Origin: JBKJZO01 sp046715235
GTDB taxonomy: Bacteria; Actinomycetota; Actinomycetes; BP-191
Direction of reading: 5' to 3'
Length of the DNA stretch: 5,256 nucleotides
Assembly: GCA_046715235.1 (NCBI GenBank)
Contig: JBKJZO010000213.1
Location: 1 to 5,256, forward strand
The notes under the pieces: generated by a model
Database searches by the model: none
What the model was told of the DNA's origin: nothing
The model's input: only the letters and a program-made list of their open reading frames with translations
Shown: piece after piece, positions 1-5,256 of the stretch
Numbering within the stretch: position 1 is the stretch's first letter
Layout: every line of letters begins with the position of its first letter
Position numbers and translations under genes: made by a program

Positions 1-475
1 TCTTCACTGTTGCCTTGCTGACCGGTGCCCTCGTGGCCGGGGCCTTCCTCGAAGTCGCCTTGCTGACCGGCGCCCTCGTGGCCGGGGCCTTCCTCGCGGG
101 CGCCTTGCTGACCGGTGCCCTCGTGGCCGGGGCCTTCCTCGCGGGCGCCTTGCTGACCGGTGCCTTGGTGGCGGGGACCTTCTTGGCCGGGGCTTTCTTG
201 GCCGGCGCTTTCTTGGCCGCGGCCTTCTTGGCCGGTGGCGTGGCCTTGGCGGCGCGCGTAGCCGGGGCGCGGGTGACCGCGACCGTCCTGGCCGGCTTCG
301 CCGCCGACTTCACCACGGATTTGGTGGACTTGGCCGCCGGCTTCGCGGGCTTGGCGGCTTTCGCGGGCTGGGAGGACTTGCGCACCGGCGCGCTCACCCG
401 CGGGGCGGCTTTCGTGGGCCGCGCCGCAGCGAGGGAACGCGATCCGGTGGGCGAGTCTGCGTGGTGGGCTGCCAT
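1..475 (-). CDS. Lys/Ala-rich histone H1-like protein, probable DksA/TraR-type nucleoid protein (partial, 3' end outside window)
   Basis: An open minus-strand frame runs from ATG 475-473 to the left edge (158 codons, no stop). The product begins MAAHHADSPTGSRSLAAARP and is very basic from about residue 20, with many KxAP, PAKKA and ATRAPVSKA motifs and almost no hydrophobic residues, so it should be an extended, DNA-binding cationic segment. AGGGAG lies just before the ATG (spacing short, about 2-4 nt). Actinobacteria, including Streptomyces (DdbA, SCO2075), have proteins with such a histone-like N-terminus and a DksA/TraR zinc-finger C-terminus, encoded close to ileS. That is the best guess here, but the C-terminal domain is outside the window. 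An HU-type protein is less likely because its basic repeats form the C-terminal tail. It is divergent from ileS across 294 bp. The coding call is strong; the family is inference from composition and position. Confidence 0.8.
   Translation of the reverse strand, partial: MAAHHADSPTGSRSLAAARPTKAAPRVSAPVRKSSQPAKAAKPAKPAAKSTKSVVKSAAKPARTVAVTRAPATRAAKATPPAKKAAAKKAPAKKAPAKKVPATKAPVSKAPARKAPATRAPVSKAPARKAPATRAPVSKATSRKAPATRAPVSKATVK
15..227. repeat. 45-bp in-frame tandem repeat, followed by 15-bp units
   Basis: Three full 45-bp copies lie at 15-59, 60-104 and 105-149, and a diverged 33-bp copy at 150-182. On the minus strand each encodes a 15-residue unit of the type KAPARKAPATRAPVS. Copies 2 and 3 differ by a single base, and copy 1 differs from copy 2 only near its end (gaagt for gcggg) and at one other base. 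Shorter 15-bp units (ttggcc...ttc, encoding KAPAK or similar) follow at 183-197, 198-212 and 213-227, suggesting that the 45-bp unit grew from the 5-residue unit. Near-identity at the DNA level points to recent expansion, so copy number probably varies between strains. Confidence 0.92.
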
Positions 476-528
476 GTCTCCCTCGATACATGCCGATCCG
501 CGTCGGACCGACGGTCCCCCGCACCCCG

Positions 529-537
529 TTATCCACA
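529..537 (+). promoter_or_regulatory. DnaA box 1 (TTATCCACA)
   Basis: A perfect match to the high-affinity DnaA box TTATCCACA, preceded by G, so the 10-mer GTTATCCACA is shared with box 2. It lies in the divergent intergenic region, 53 bp upstream of the minus-strand histone-like gene. Six of its nine positions are A or T in a strongly GC-rich region, so a chance match is unlikely. Binding itself is inferred. Confidence 0.8.
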
Positions 538-572
538 GGTCTCGCTGCGTTTGCCAGCCAGGTGCCGGACAG

Positions 573-581
573 TTATCCACA
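573..581 (+). promoter_or_regulatory. DnaA box 2 (TTATCCACA)
   Basis: A second perfect TTATCCACA in the same orientation, 44 bp from box 1, roughly four helical turns, so both would lie on nearly the same face of the DNA. It sits 2 bp upstream of a TTGATC hexamer that could be a -35 element for ileS, so bound DnaA could touch or block polymerase. There is no AT-rich unwinding stretch and there are only two boxes, so this looks like a regulatory or DnaA-titrating site rather than a full origin. Confidence 0.8.
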
Positions 582-583
582 AC

Positions 584-611
584 TTGATCACGCGGGCTGA
601 CGCACGATACG
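584..611 (+). promoter_or_regulatory. ileS: Weak candidate ileS promoter
   Basis: TTGATC (584-589) resembles a -35 hexamer and GATACG (606-611) follows after 16 bp; the -10 match is poor. A competing -10, TAGGAT at 675-680, fits the actinobacterial TAnnnT pattern better but has no recognisable -35. The first choice would give a leader of about 150 nt, the second about 80 nt. Neither is decisive. Confidence 0.25.
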
Positions 612-658
612 CCGCGAATCTCCCGCTATCAATGCGGCGCGCGGGGCGCTGCAGAGAC

Positions 659-757
659 GCGCCGGTCGGCTGGATAGGATCACCGGACGCCGACGGGCAC
701 GCGCGAGCCCCGGCGCCGGCCGCCTGGTGAGTCTTTCGCCGGCGGTCGTCGTACGGC
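659..757 (+). promoter_or_regulatory. Structured ileS leader, T-box-like but without the canonical T-box
   Basis: Three hairpins follow each other before the ileS ribosome binding site. Hairpin 1 pairs GCGCCGGT (659-666) with ACCGG-A-CGC (682-690) with a one-base bulge; its loop carries ATC (679-681), an isoleucine codon, on its 3' side. Hairpin 2 pairs GGGC (695-698) with GCCC (707-710). Hairpin 3 pairs CGCCGGC (714-720) with GCCGGCG (738-744), and its loop contains TGGT (725-728), which could pair with a tRNA-Ile ACCA end. This recalls the translational ileS T-boxes of Actinobacteria, but the hallmark GGTGGTACCGCG is absent. The stems are seen in the sequence; the T-box reading is speculative, and GC-rich DNA forms short stems easily. 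Confidence 0.3.
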
Positions 758-763
758 GGAAGG
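758..763 (+). promoter_or_regulatory. ileS: ileS ribosome binding site (GGAAGG)
   Basis: GGAAGG lies 6 nt before the GTG at 770. The in-frame ATG at 803 has nothing similar upstream, so this site decides the start. Confidence 0.8.
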
Positions 764-769
764 TTTTTC

Positions 770-3700
770 GTGTCTCGTCAAAATGCGCCACGGTTCGGCC
801 CGATGTCGGCCCAGGTCGACCTGCCGGCGATGGAGCAGCGCGTTCTCGAACAATGGGAACACGTCAACCTGTTCCGGCGCACCCTCGCGGCCAGCGCCGG
901 TCGGCCGCTGTTCGTCTTCTACGAGGGTCCGCCGACCGCCAACGGCAAGCCGGGCGTGCACCACGCCGAACCCCGGGTGTTCAAGGACCTGTTCTGCCGC
1001 TACCGCACGATGGCCGGCTACGACGTCCCGCGGCGCGGCGGCTGGGACTGCCACGGGCTTCCGGTGGAGCTCGCGGTCGAGAAGGAGCTGGGGTTCACCG
1101 GCAAGCAGCAGATCGAAGAGTTCGGCATCGAGGAGTTCAACGCCCGCTGCCGTGAGTCGGTGCTGCGCCATGTCGAGGAGCACGAGGAGCTCTCGCGCCG
1201 GATGGGCTACTGGATCGACCAAGACGACGCCTACCGCACAATGGACGCCGACTACGTCGAGAGCGTCTGGTGGTCGCTGAAGATCATCTTCGACAAGGGG
1301 CTGCTGGTAGAGGACCACCGGGTGGCGCCGTACTGCCCGCGCTGCGGCACCGCGTTGTCCGACCACGAGGTCGCGCAGGGCTACGCGCAGGTCAGCGACC
1401 CCAGCGTGCATGTGCGCTTCCCCATTACCGGCGGCCCGGTCAGCGAGCCGGGTGCGTCGCTGCTGGTCTGGACGACGACGCCCTGGACCCTCGTGTCCAA
1501 CGTCGCCGTCGCCGTACACCCCGAGGTCGAGTACGCCGTCGTGCGCACCGCGAGTGGCGACGTGCTCGTCGTCGCGGTGCCGTTGGTGGCCGCTGCCGTC
1601 GGCGATGACGCGGAGGTCCTGCGCACCATGCCCGGGGCGGAGCTGGCCGGCACGACGTACACCCCGCCGTTCCGGCTCGTCGATGTCGACGGCGACGCCC
1701 ACTACGTCGTCACGGCGACCTACGTCACGACCGACGACGGTTCAGGCCTGGTCCATATCGCACCGGCGTACGGCGCTGAGGACCGCGAGATCGGCAAGGC
1801 GCACGGTCTGCCGCTGGTCAACCCGATCGACCCGCAGGGCAGGTTCGTCGAATCGGTCCCGCTCGTGGGCGGCGTGTTCTTCAAGGACGCCGACCCCGCG
1901 CTGACCAAGGACATGCAGGAACGCGGAATCCTCTGGCGCTCGGGCACGATCACCCACACATACCCGCTGTGCTGGCGGTGCGACACACCTCTGCTCTACT
2001 ACGCGCTGCCGTCGTGGTACATCCGCACGACCGCGATCAAAGACACCCTGCTGCGCGAGAACGAGCGCACCGACTGGCACCCCGAGTCGATCAAGCACGG
2101 CCGGTACGGCGACTGGCTGGCCAACAACATCGACTGGTCCCTGTCGCGCAACCGCTACTGGGGCACCCCCCTGCCGATCTGGCGCTGCGCCGACAACCAC
2201 CTTGTGTGCGTGGGGTCCCTCGCCGAGCTCTCGGACCTCGCCGGCCGCGACCTGGCCGCGCTCGATCCGCACCGGCCGTATGTCGACGACGTCACCTTCG
2301 CGTGTGCCGAGTGCGGCGCGCAGATGCGCCGTGTCCCCGAGGTGATCGACGCCTGGTACGACTCGGGGTCGATGCCGTTCGCCCAATGGGGCGCGCCGCA
2401 TCGCAACGCCGAGATGCTCGAGACGCGATACCCGGCGCAGTTCATCGCCGAGGCGATCGACCAGACCCGCGGGTGGTTCTACACGTTGATGGCGATCGGC
2501 ACGCTGGTGTTCGACCGGTCGTCGTACGAGACCGTGCTGTGCCTCGGCCACATCGTCGACGCGCAGGGCCGCAAGATGAGCAAGCACGTCGGCAACGTCC
2601 TCGACCCGTTCGTGACGATGGACAAGCACGGCGCCGACCCGCTGCGCTGGCAGCTCCTGTGCGTCGGAAACCCATGGAGCAACAGGCGGGTCGGCGACGA
2701 GACGCTCGAAGAAGTCGTGCGCAAGGTGCTGCTCACCTACCGCAACACGCTGAGTTTCTTCGTCCTCTACGCCAACACCGAAGGGTGGTCGCCGGAGCGC
2801 GCCGCGTCGCCCAGCGGGCCTCCCCCGTTGATGGACCGCTGGCTGATCTCCGAGCTGCACGCGACTGCCATGCACGTCACGAAGGCGCTCGACAACTACG
2901 ACTCCACATCCGCCGGGCGCCGTCTCACCGAGTTCATCGACGATCTGAGCAACTGGTACGTGCGCCGGTCGCGCCGCCGCTTCTGGCGCGGCGCGCAGTC
3001 TGAGGACGGCTCGCACGCGTTCGGCACGCTGTACGAAGTGCTCGTCGTCCTCACCGAGCTCATGGCGCCGTTCGTTCCCTTCATCACCGAGGAGGCGTGG
3101 ACGGTGCTCGGTCCGCCCGTGGCCGACTCGGTGCACCTTGCGCCCTGGCCGCGCGGCGACGGCGCATTCGTCGACGAACGGCTCGGCGAGCAGATGCGGC
3201 TCGTACGCCGGGTCGTCGAGCTCGGCCGCGCTGCGCGGGCCGAGAGCGGCGTGAAGACCAGGCAGCCTCTCGGTCGTGCCCTCGTGGGTGCCGCCGGTTG
3301 GGCAAGCGTGCCGGCCGAGCTGCGTGAACAGGTGGCCGACGAGCTCAACGTCGCGTCGCTCGCCGCTCTCTCCGAGGAAGGCGAGCTCGTCGACGTCGCC
3401 GCGAAGGCCAACTTCCGGGCGCTCGGGGCGCGGTTCGGCAAGCGGACACCCGCGATCGCCGCGGCAATCGCTTCGGCGGACGCCGCAACGCTGGGGCGAG
3501 AGCTTGCCGCGGGAGAGGCGTCTGTCGACGTTGACGGTGAGCGGATCGAGCTGACTGCCGACGACGTTTTCCTGACCGAGACACCCCGGTCGGGTTGGGC
3601 TGTCGCGAGCGAGGCGGGGCTGACCGTCGCGCTCGACCTCGAGATAACACCGGAGCTGCGGCGAGCCGGCCTGGCCCGCGATGTGATCCGGGCGTTGCAG

Positions 3701-3919
3701 GAGAGCCGCAAGAGCGCCGGGCTCGATGTCTCCGACCGGATCGAGTTGTGGTGGCAGGCCGAAGGCGAGGTGGCGGAAGCGATCCGCGAGCACGCCGGGC
3801 GCATCGGTGACGAGGTGCTCGCGGTGCAGGTCACCGAGGGACGCCCGCACGCCGACGTCGCTCCGCACGACGACCAGGAGCTCGGGCTCGCATGGTGGCT
3901 GCGCGCCGCAGGCAGTTAG
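770..3919 (+). CDS. ileS: Isoleucine--tRNA ligase, type 2 (IleRS2)
   Basis: Cytoplasmic class Ia synthetase that charges tRNA-Ile with isoleucine using ATP and edits valine. It has 1049 residues, the usual length for the eukaryote-like IleRS2 branch. Seen in order: catalytic signature G62-V-H-H65 within GPPTANGKPGVHH; CPRCG (189-193) at the entry to the CP1 editing domain; WTTTPWTL (234-241); the editing motif GSGLVHIAP (324-332) with H329 and D338 aligning with the conserved editing His and Asp; CWRC (401-404); cysteine pairs C473/C480 and C512/C515 that may bind zinc; DAWYDSG (527-533); DQTRGWFYTL (564-573); KMSKH (602-606); NWYVRRSRRRFW in the anticodon-binding helical domain (from 728); and a C-terminal domain near GLARDVIRALQESRKSAGLDVSDR. 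All key motifs are intact. GTG 770 is chosen for its ribosome binding site; ATG 803 is the alternative. GxHH instead of HxGH is the IleRS2 signature linked to very high mupirocin tolerance. Confidence 0.98.
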   Translation: MSRQNAPRFGPMSAQVDLPAMEQRVLEQWEHVNLFRRTLAASAGRPLFVFYEGPPTANGKPGVHHAEPRVFKDLFCRYRTMAGYDVPRRGGWDCHGLPVELAVEKELGFTGKQQIEEFGIEEFNARCRESVLRHVEEHEELSRRMGYWIDQDDAYRTMDADYVESVWWSLKIIFDKGLLVEDHRVAPYCPRCGTALSDHEVAQGYAQVSDPSVHVRFPITGGPVSEPGASLLVWTTTPWTLVSNVAVAVHPEVEYAVVRTASGDVLVVAVPLVAAAVGDDAEVLRTMPGAELAGTTYTPPFRLVDVDGDAHYVVTATYVTTDDGSGLVHIAPAYGAEDREIGKAHGLPLVNPIDPQGRFVESVPLVGGVFFKDADPALTKDMQERGILWRSGTITHTYPLCWRCDTPLLYYALPSWYIRTTAIKDTLLRENERTDWHPESIKHGRYGDWLANNIDWSLSRNRYWGTPLPIWRCADNHLVCVGSLAELSDLAGRDLAALDPHRPYVDDVTFACAECGAQMRRVPEVIDAWYDSGSMPFAQWGAPHRNAEMLETRYPAQFIAEAIDQTRGWFYTLMAIGTLVFDRSSYETVLCLGHIVDAQGRKMSKHVGNVLDPFVTMDKHGADPLRWQLLCVGNPWSNRRVGDETLEEVVRKVLLTYRNTLSFFVLYANTEGWSPERAASPSGPPPLMDRWLISELHATAMHVTKALDNYDSTSAGRRLTEFIDDLSNWYVRRSRRRFWRGAQSEDGSHAFGTLYEVLVVLTELMAPFVPFITEEAWTVLGPPVADSVHLAPWPRGDGAFVDERLGEQMRLVRRVVELGRAARAESGVKTRQPLGRALVGAAGWASVPAELREQVADELNVASLAALSEEGELVDVAAKANFRALGARFGKRTPAIAAAIASADAATLGRELAAGEASVDVDGERIELTADDVFLTETPRSGWAVASEAGLTVALDLEITPELRRAGLARDVIRALQESRKSAGLDVSDRIELWWQAEGEVAEAIREHAGRIGDEVLAVQVTEGRPHADVAPHDDQELGLAWWLRAAGS

Positions 3920-3926
3920 CCCTGGT

Positions 3927-4343
3927 CTACGCGTCAGTCTCCGGCGCGCTGAGGAACAGGAACGGCGTCAGCGCTGCGCCCAGCAGAGCGCCGGCCAGCA
4001 GCCCGAGCCCACCGGCCTGCAGAGCAGGCGCCATCCTCGGCAGCACGACGAAGAAGACAAGGCCGGCTCCGATAGCGGCCAGCCCGTTCACTCTCTGTCC
4101 GGTGGCACTGCGCGCCAGCTCCTGTCGCGACAAGAACACGCCCACGAGCACGCCGACCAGTGCGGCCGCGCCCCACGTCACTTGCCAGGAGCCTCGATCA
4201 GCCACGGGCTGCTGGGTTCGGATGACCTGGGCCAACACGGACAACCCGACAGCGAGAACGACGAAGAGCACAGCTTGCAGTCGCCGCTTGCGGACCTCGC
4301 TCCGGCTTTCCGCCACGAGCCTTTCGAGCTGCACTCGGGTCAT
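3927..4343 (-). CDS. Small four-helix membrane protein, function unknown
   Basis: A 138-residue product not assigned to a named family. It has a charged amphipathic N-terminus (about 1-20, rich in Arg and Glu), then four predicted membrane segments at about 22-41, 54-72, 85-104 and 110-131. A short polar loop (43-52) lies between helices 1 and 2, and a basic loop near 73-84 (SRQELARSATGQR) is probably cytoplasmic by the positive-inside rule. Helices 3 and 4 are Gly/Ala-rich. The listed start ATG 4343-4341 has GAAGGA directly abutting it, which is too close; GTG at 4334-4332 (residue 4) lies 9 nt after that GAAGGA and may be the real start, giving 135 residues. The gene converges on ileS with 7 bp between stops and no terminator hairpin. 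Coding is supported by the coherent membrane pattern; no enzymatic motif is visible. Confidence 0.8.
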   Translation of the reverse strand: MTRVQLERLVAESRSEVRKRRLQAVLFVVLAVGLSVLAQVIRTQQPVADRGSWQVTWGAAALVGVLVGVFLSRQELARSATGQRVNGLAAIGAGLVFFVVLPRMAPALQAGGLGLLAGALLGAALTPFLFLSAPETDA

Positions 4344-4375
4344 TCCTTCAGTGGGCGGACGGCTGTGGGGCGCTA

Positions 4376-4384
4376 TTTCTATCA
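4376..4384 (-). promoter_or_regulatory. Candidate extended -10 promoter of the membrane-protein gene
   Basis: On the minus strand this reads TGATAGAAA, an extended -10 (TGN then TAGAAA), in a small AT-rich patch of otherwise GC-rich DNA, 32 bp upstream of the ATG. No good -35 hexamer is visible at 17-18 bp. Confidence 0.35.
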
Positions 4385-4435
4385 GGCCGAGCGTCCGGCG
4401 TACGCGAGCTGCCTCAGTCCGTCGACGGAATGGAG

Positions 4436-4655
4436 CCGTGGGCCGGTCACGGACGCATCAGAGCGGCGATCCGCTGTACGCCGGCGCTGGGCCATCCGGC
4501 GCAAGCGGCTCCTTTATGCAGCCCCAAATAGGGGCAATTCGCCGGTTGCGGCACCGGCGAATCACCCGAAAGGCGGAATGAGTTCGGCATCCGGCGCAGC
4601 CGAAGACATAGGGGTCAGAACGCAGGCACCAACGTCCGGTTTCGGAGGCCACCCC
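4436..4655 (+). promoter_or_regulatory. Hairpin-rich leader of the 155-aa gene, candidate translational RNA switch
   Basis: Hairpins run almost end to end: CCGTG/CACGG (4436-4440, 4448-4452); AGCGG/CCGCT (4462-4466, 4471-4475); CGCCGG/CCGGCG (4479-4484, 4496-4501); GCCCC/GGGGC (4521-4525, 4531-4535); a perfect 10-bp stem ATTCGCCGGT/ACCGGCGAAT (4537-4546, 4553-4562, 6-nt loop); TTCGGC/GCCGAA (4583-4588, 4599-4604); and GGGGT/ACCCC (4611-4615, 4651-4655) extended inside by GGC/GCC (4625-4627, 4648-4650). The last encloses the GGAGG ribosome binding site and abuts the GTG start. ATAGGGG occurs at 4528-4534 and 4608-4614, so the CCCC at 4522-4525 could pair with either copy, and pairing with the second would free the ribosome binding site. 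No known riboswitch class was recognised. Where transcription starts is unknown, so the upstream hairpins may be untranscribed. Confidence 0.45.
4644..4648 (+). promoter_or_regulatory. Ribosome binding site GGAGG of the 155-aa gene
   Basis: Full-consensus GGAGG, 7 nt before GTG 4656. It fixes the start there rather than at the in-frame ATG 4578, which has only AGGCGG almost touching it. The site lies inside the 4611-4655 hairpin, and its first two bases also pair in a small CCG/CGG stem (4636-4638, 4643-4645). Confidence 0.8.
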
Positions 4656-5123
4656 GTGTCGGTGACAGCACTCCCGCTCAGCGCGCAGCAGGCGATGTCC
4701 AACATCCGACTGCGTCCGCACGCCGTGGCGACGCCGGCGCTGTCGAGCCAGGTGCGCCCGGCCATGGTGCTGCAGGAGCGCGACGCACGCCGGCTGCTCG
4801 AGGCGGCCGAGCGCTTCGATGTCTCACGCTGTGGCAACTTCGCCGCTGGCCCGGCCGGCATCCAGGTGTGGACCGGTCCGTTCGATGGCCCCAACGGCTC
4901 GCACGGCACCGCACGCCACCTTGGTTCGGTGGACTGGAGCTACGACACACCGGTTCGTCACTACGCAACGATCTACCGCGCGATGGTCACCGCCAACGGC
5001 GTAGCCGCCGGCGAGACCACCGCATCAATCCTGGGCCGGGTTCTTGCTTTGGCAGACCTGGTTCTGGAGGGTTCGCGGGTGCAACTCCCCCTCCCCCCCG
5101 CTCGCGATCCCTTCCGCCGCTGA
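4656..5123 (+). CDS. Conserved-looking actinobacterial protein of unknown function (155 aa)
   Basis: A soluble 155-residue protein with no signal peptide or membrane segment, and no catalytic motif that I recognise. The variable N-terminus (1-35) is followed by a helix around VLQERDARRLLEAAERFD (38-55). The core follows at about 57-125: SRCGNFAAGPAGIQVWTG, PFDGPNGSHGTARHLG, SVDWSYDTPVRHYATIYR and AMVTANGVAAGETTASIL. It is rich in Gly, Trp, Tyr and His like a compact folded domain, and has a single cysteine (C59). The pattern resembles hypothetical proteins I associate with actinomycete genomes, from memory and unverified. The tail after about residue 140 (LPLPPARDPFRR) is Pro/Arg-rich and passes through a run of seven C at 5093-5099; losing one C would open a Pro-rich frame to the window edge, so the true end is less certain. 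The gene is divergent from the membrane-protein gene and preceded by a structured leader. Confidence 0.75.
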   Translation: MSVTALPLSAQQAMSNIRLRPHAVATPALSSQVRPAMVLQERDARRLLEAAERFDVSRCGNFAAGPAGIQVWTGPFDGPNGSHGTARHLGSVDWSYDTPVRHYATIYRAMVTANGVAAGETTASILGRVLALADLVLEGSRVQLPLPPARDPFRR

Positions 5124-5165
5124 CGTTCGCCCGCGACCTCCTCCCCCCAAACCCGCAGGCTCGCG

Positions 5166-5256
5166 TCAGCTCGTACCGCCACCGCCCGCCCCCGGATCCG
5201 GGGCCGGCGGCGGCGTGTGCTCCCCCGGTTCTTCGGGCGCGGCACCCGGCCCGCGG
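5166..5256 (-). CDS. Possible C-terminal tail of a gene entering from the right (partial)
   Basis: A minus-strand frame enters from the right edge and stops at TGA 5168-5166, giving 29 residues ending EEPGEHTPPPAPDPGAGGGG-TS. Acidic, Pro/Gly-rich tails like this are common at the C-terminus of actinobacterial membrane or secreted proteins. It would converge on the 155-aa gene with 42 bp between stops. The fragment is too short and low in complexity to prove coding, and a plus-strand Pro-rich frame created by a one-base frameshift at 5093-5099 covers the same DNA. Confidence 0.35.
   Translation of the reverse strand, partial: RGPGAAPEEPGEHTPPPAPDPGAGGGGTS

Noticed and set aside
15..587. Plus-strand frame encoding a hydrophobic repeat (LTGALVAGAFLAGA) that looks like a membrane protein
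   Set aside because: It is the complement of the Lys/Ala/Pro repeats: antisense of AAG/GCC/CCG codons gives Leu/Ala/Gly. The minus-strand reading has a ribosome binding site and a known type of composition.
476..769. A chromosomal replication origin
   Set aside because: Only two DnaA boxes, no AT-rich unwinding region, and no dnaA, dnaN or rpmH nearby.
680..1702. 340-codon minus-strand open frame covering the ileS leader and 5' part
   Set aside because: Antisense shadow of intact ileS, without a supporting ribosome binding site or family features.
1742..3868. 708-codon open frame on the minus strand
   Set aside because: It lies wholly inside ileS, a product of GC-rich codon usage; its translation is rich in Arg, His and Val with no recognisable domain.
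4418..4429. 12-bp perfect palindrome TCCGTCGACGGA, possible operator
   Set aside because: Palindromes of this length are expected a few times by chance in 5 kb of GC-rich DNA, and there is no second copy or regulator gene nearby.
4537..4610. c-di-GMP (GEMM) or c-di-AMP (ydaO) aptamer, suggested by GGCGAATCACCCGAAAGG
   Set aside because: The GEMM GGGACGCAAAGCC strand and the ydaO CCCGACAGCTAAC strand are both missing, and the GGCGAAT part belongs to a perfect local hairpin.
4507..4630. M-box (Mg2+) riboswitch, suggested by GGCTCCT at 4507-4513 and AGGGGTCAG near 4610
   Set aside because: The conserved GGTGAGGCTCCT and GACGCCAATGGGTCAACAG elements are not present; the similarity is only to short fragments.
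4578..4655. Upstream ATG start for the 155-aa gene
   Set aside because: Its AGGCGG is too close to the ATG, the added 26 residues cross the structured leader, and GTG 4656 has ideal GGAGG spacing.

Overview
The window comes from a high-GC bacterium, almost certainly an actinomycete. The evidence is strong G/C bias at third codon positions, GTG starts with GGAGG-like ribosome binding sites, an actinobacterial-style isoleucyl-tRNA synthetase, and a lysine/alanine-rich histone-like protein next to it. Genus cannot be told from the sequence.

Layout: (1) 1-475, minus strand: the N-terminal 158 codons of a Lys/Ala/Pro-rich, histone H1-like protein that runs off the left edge. It contains near-identical 45-bp (15-residue) tandem repeats and is probably the N-terminal half of a DksA/TraR-type nucleoid protein. 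(2) 476-769: a divergent intergenic region with two perfect DnaA boxes 44 bp apart, then a hairpin-rich leader ending in a good ribosome binding site. (3) 770-3919, plus strand: complete ileS, a type-2 IleRS with the swapped GxHH signature. (4) 3927-4343, minus strand: a four-helix membrane protein of unknown function, convergent with ileS and only 7 bp from its stop. (5) 4344-4655: a second divergent region whose right half is a run of hairpins. The last of these encloses the ribosome binding site of the next gene, and two ATAGGGG copies with two CCCC tracts allow alternative pairings, as in a translational RNA switch. (6) 4656-5123, plus strand: a 155-aa soluble protein of unknown function that looks like a conserved actinobacterial hypothetical. 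(7) 5166-5256, minus strand: probably the Pro/Gly-rich C-terminal tail of another gene that runs off the right edge.

The genes do not form one operon; each neighbouring pair is divergent or convergent. The two most promising places for undescribed biology are the DnaA-box pair between the histone-like gene and ileS, and the structured leader before the 155-aa gene. No mobile element, CRISPR array, tRNA or rRNA was seen.
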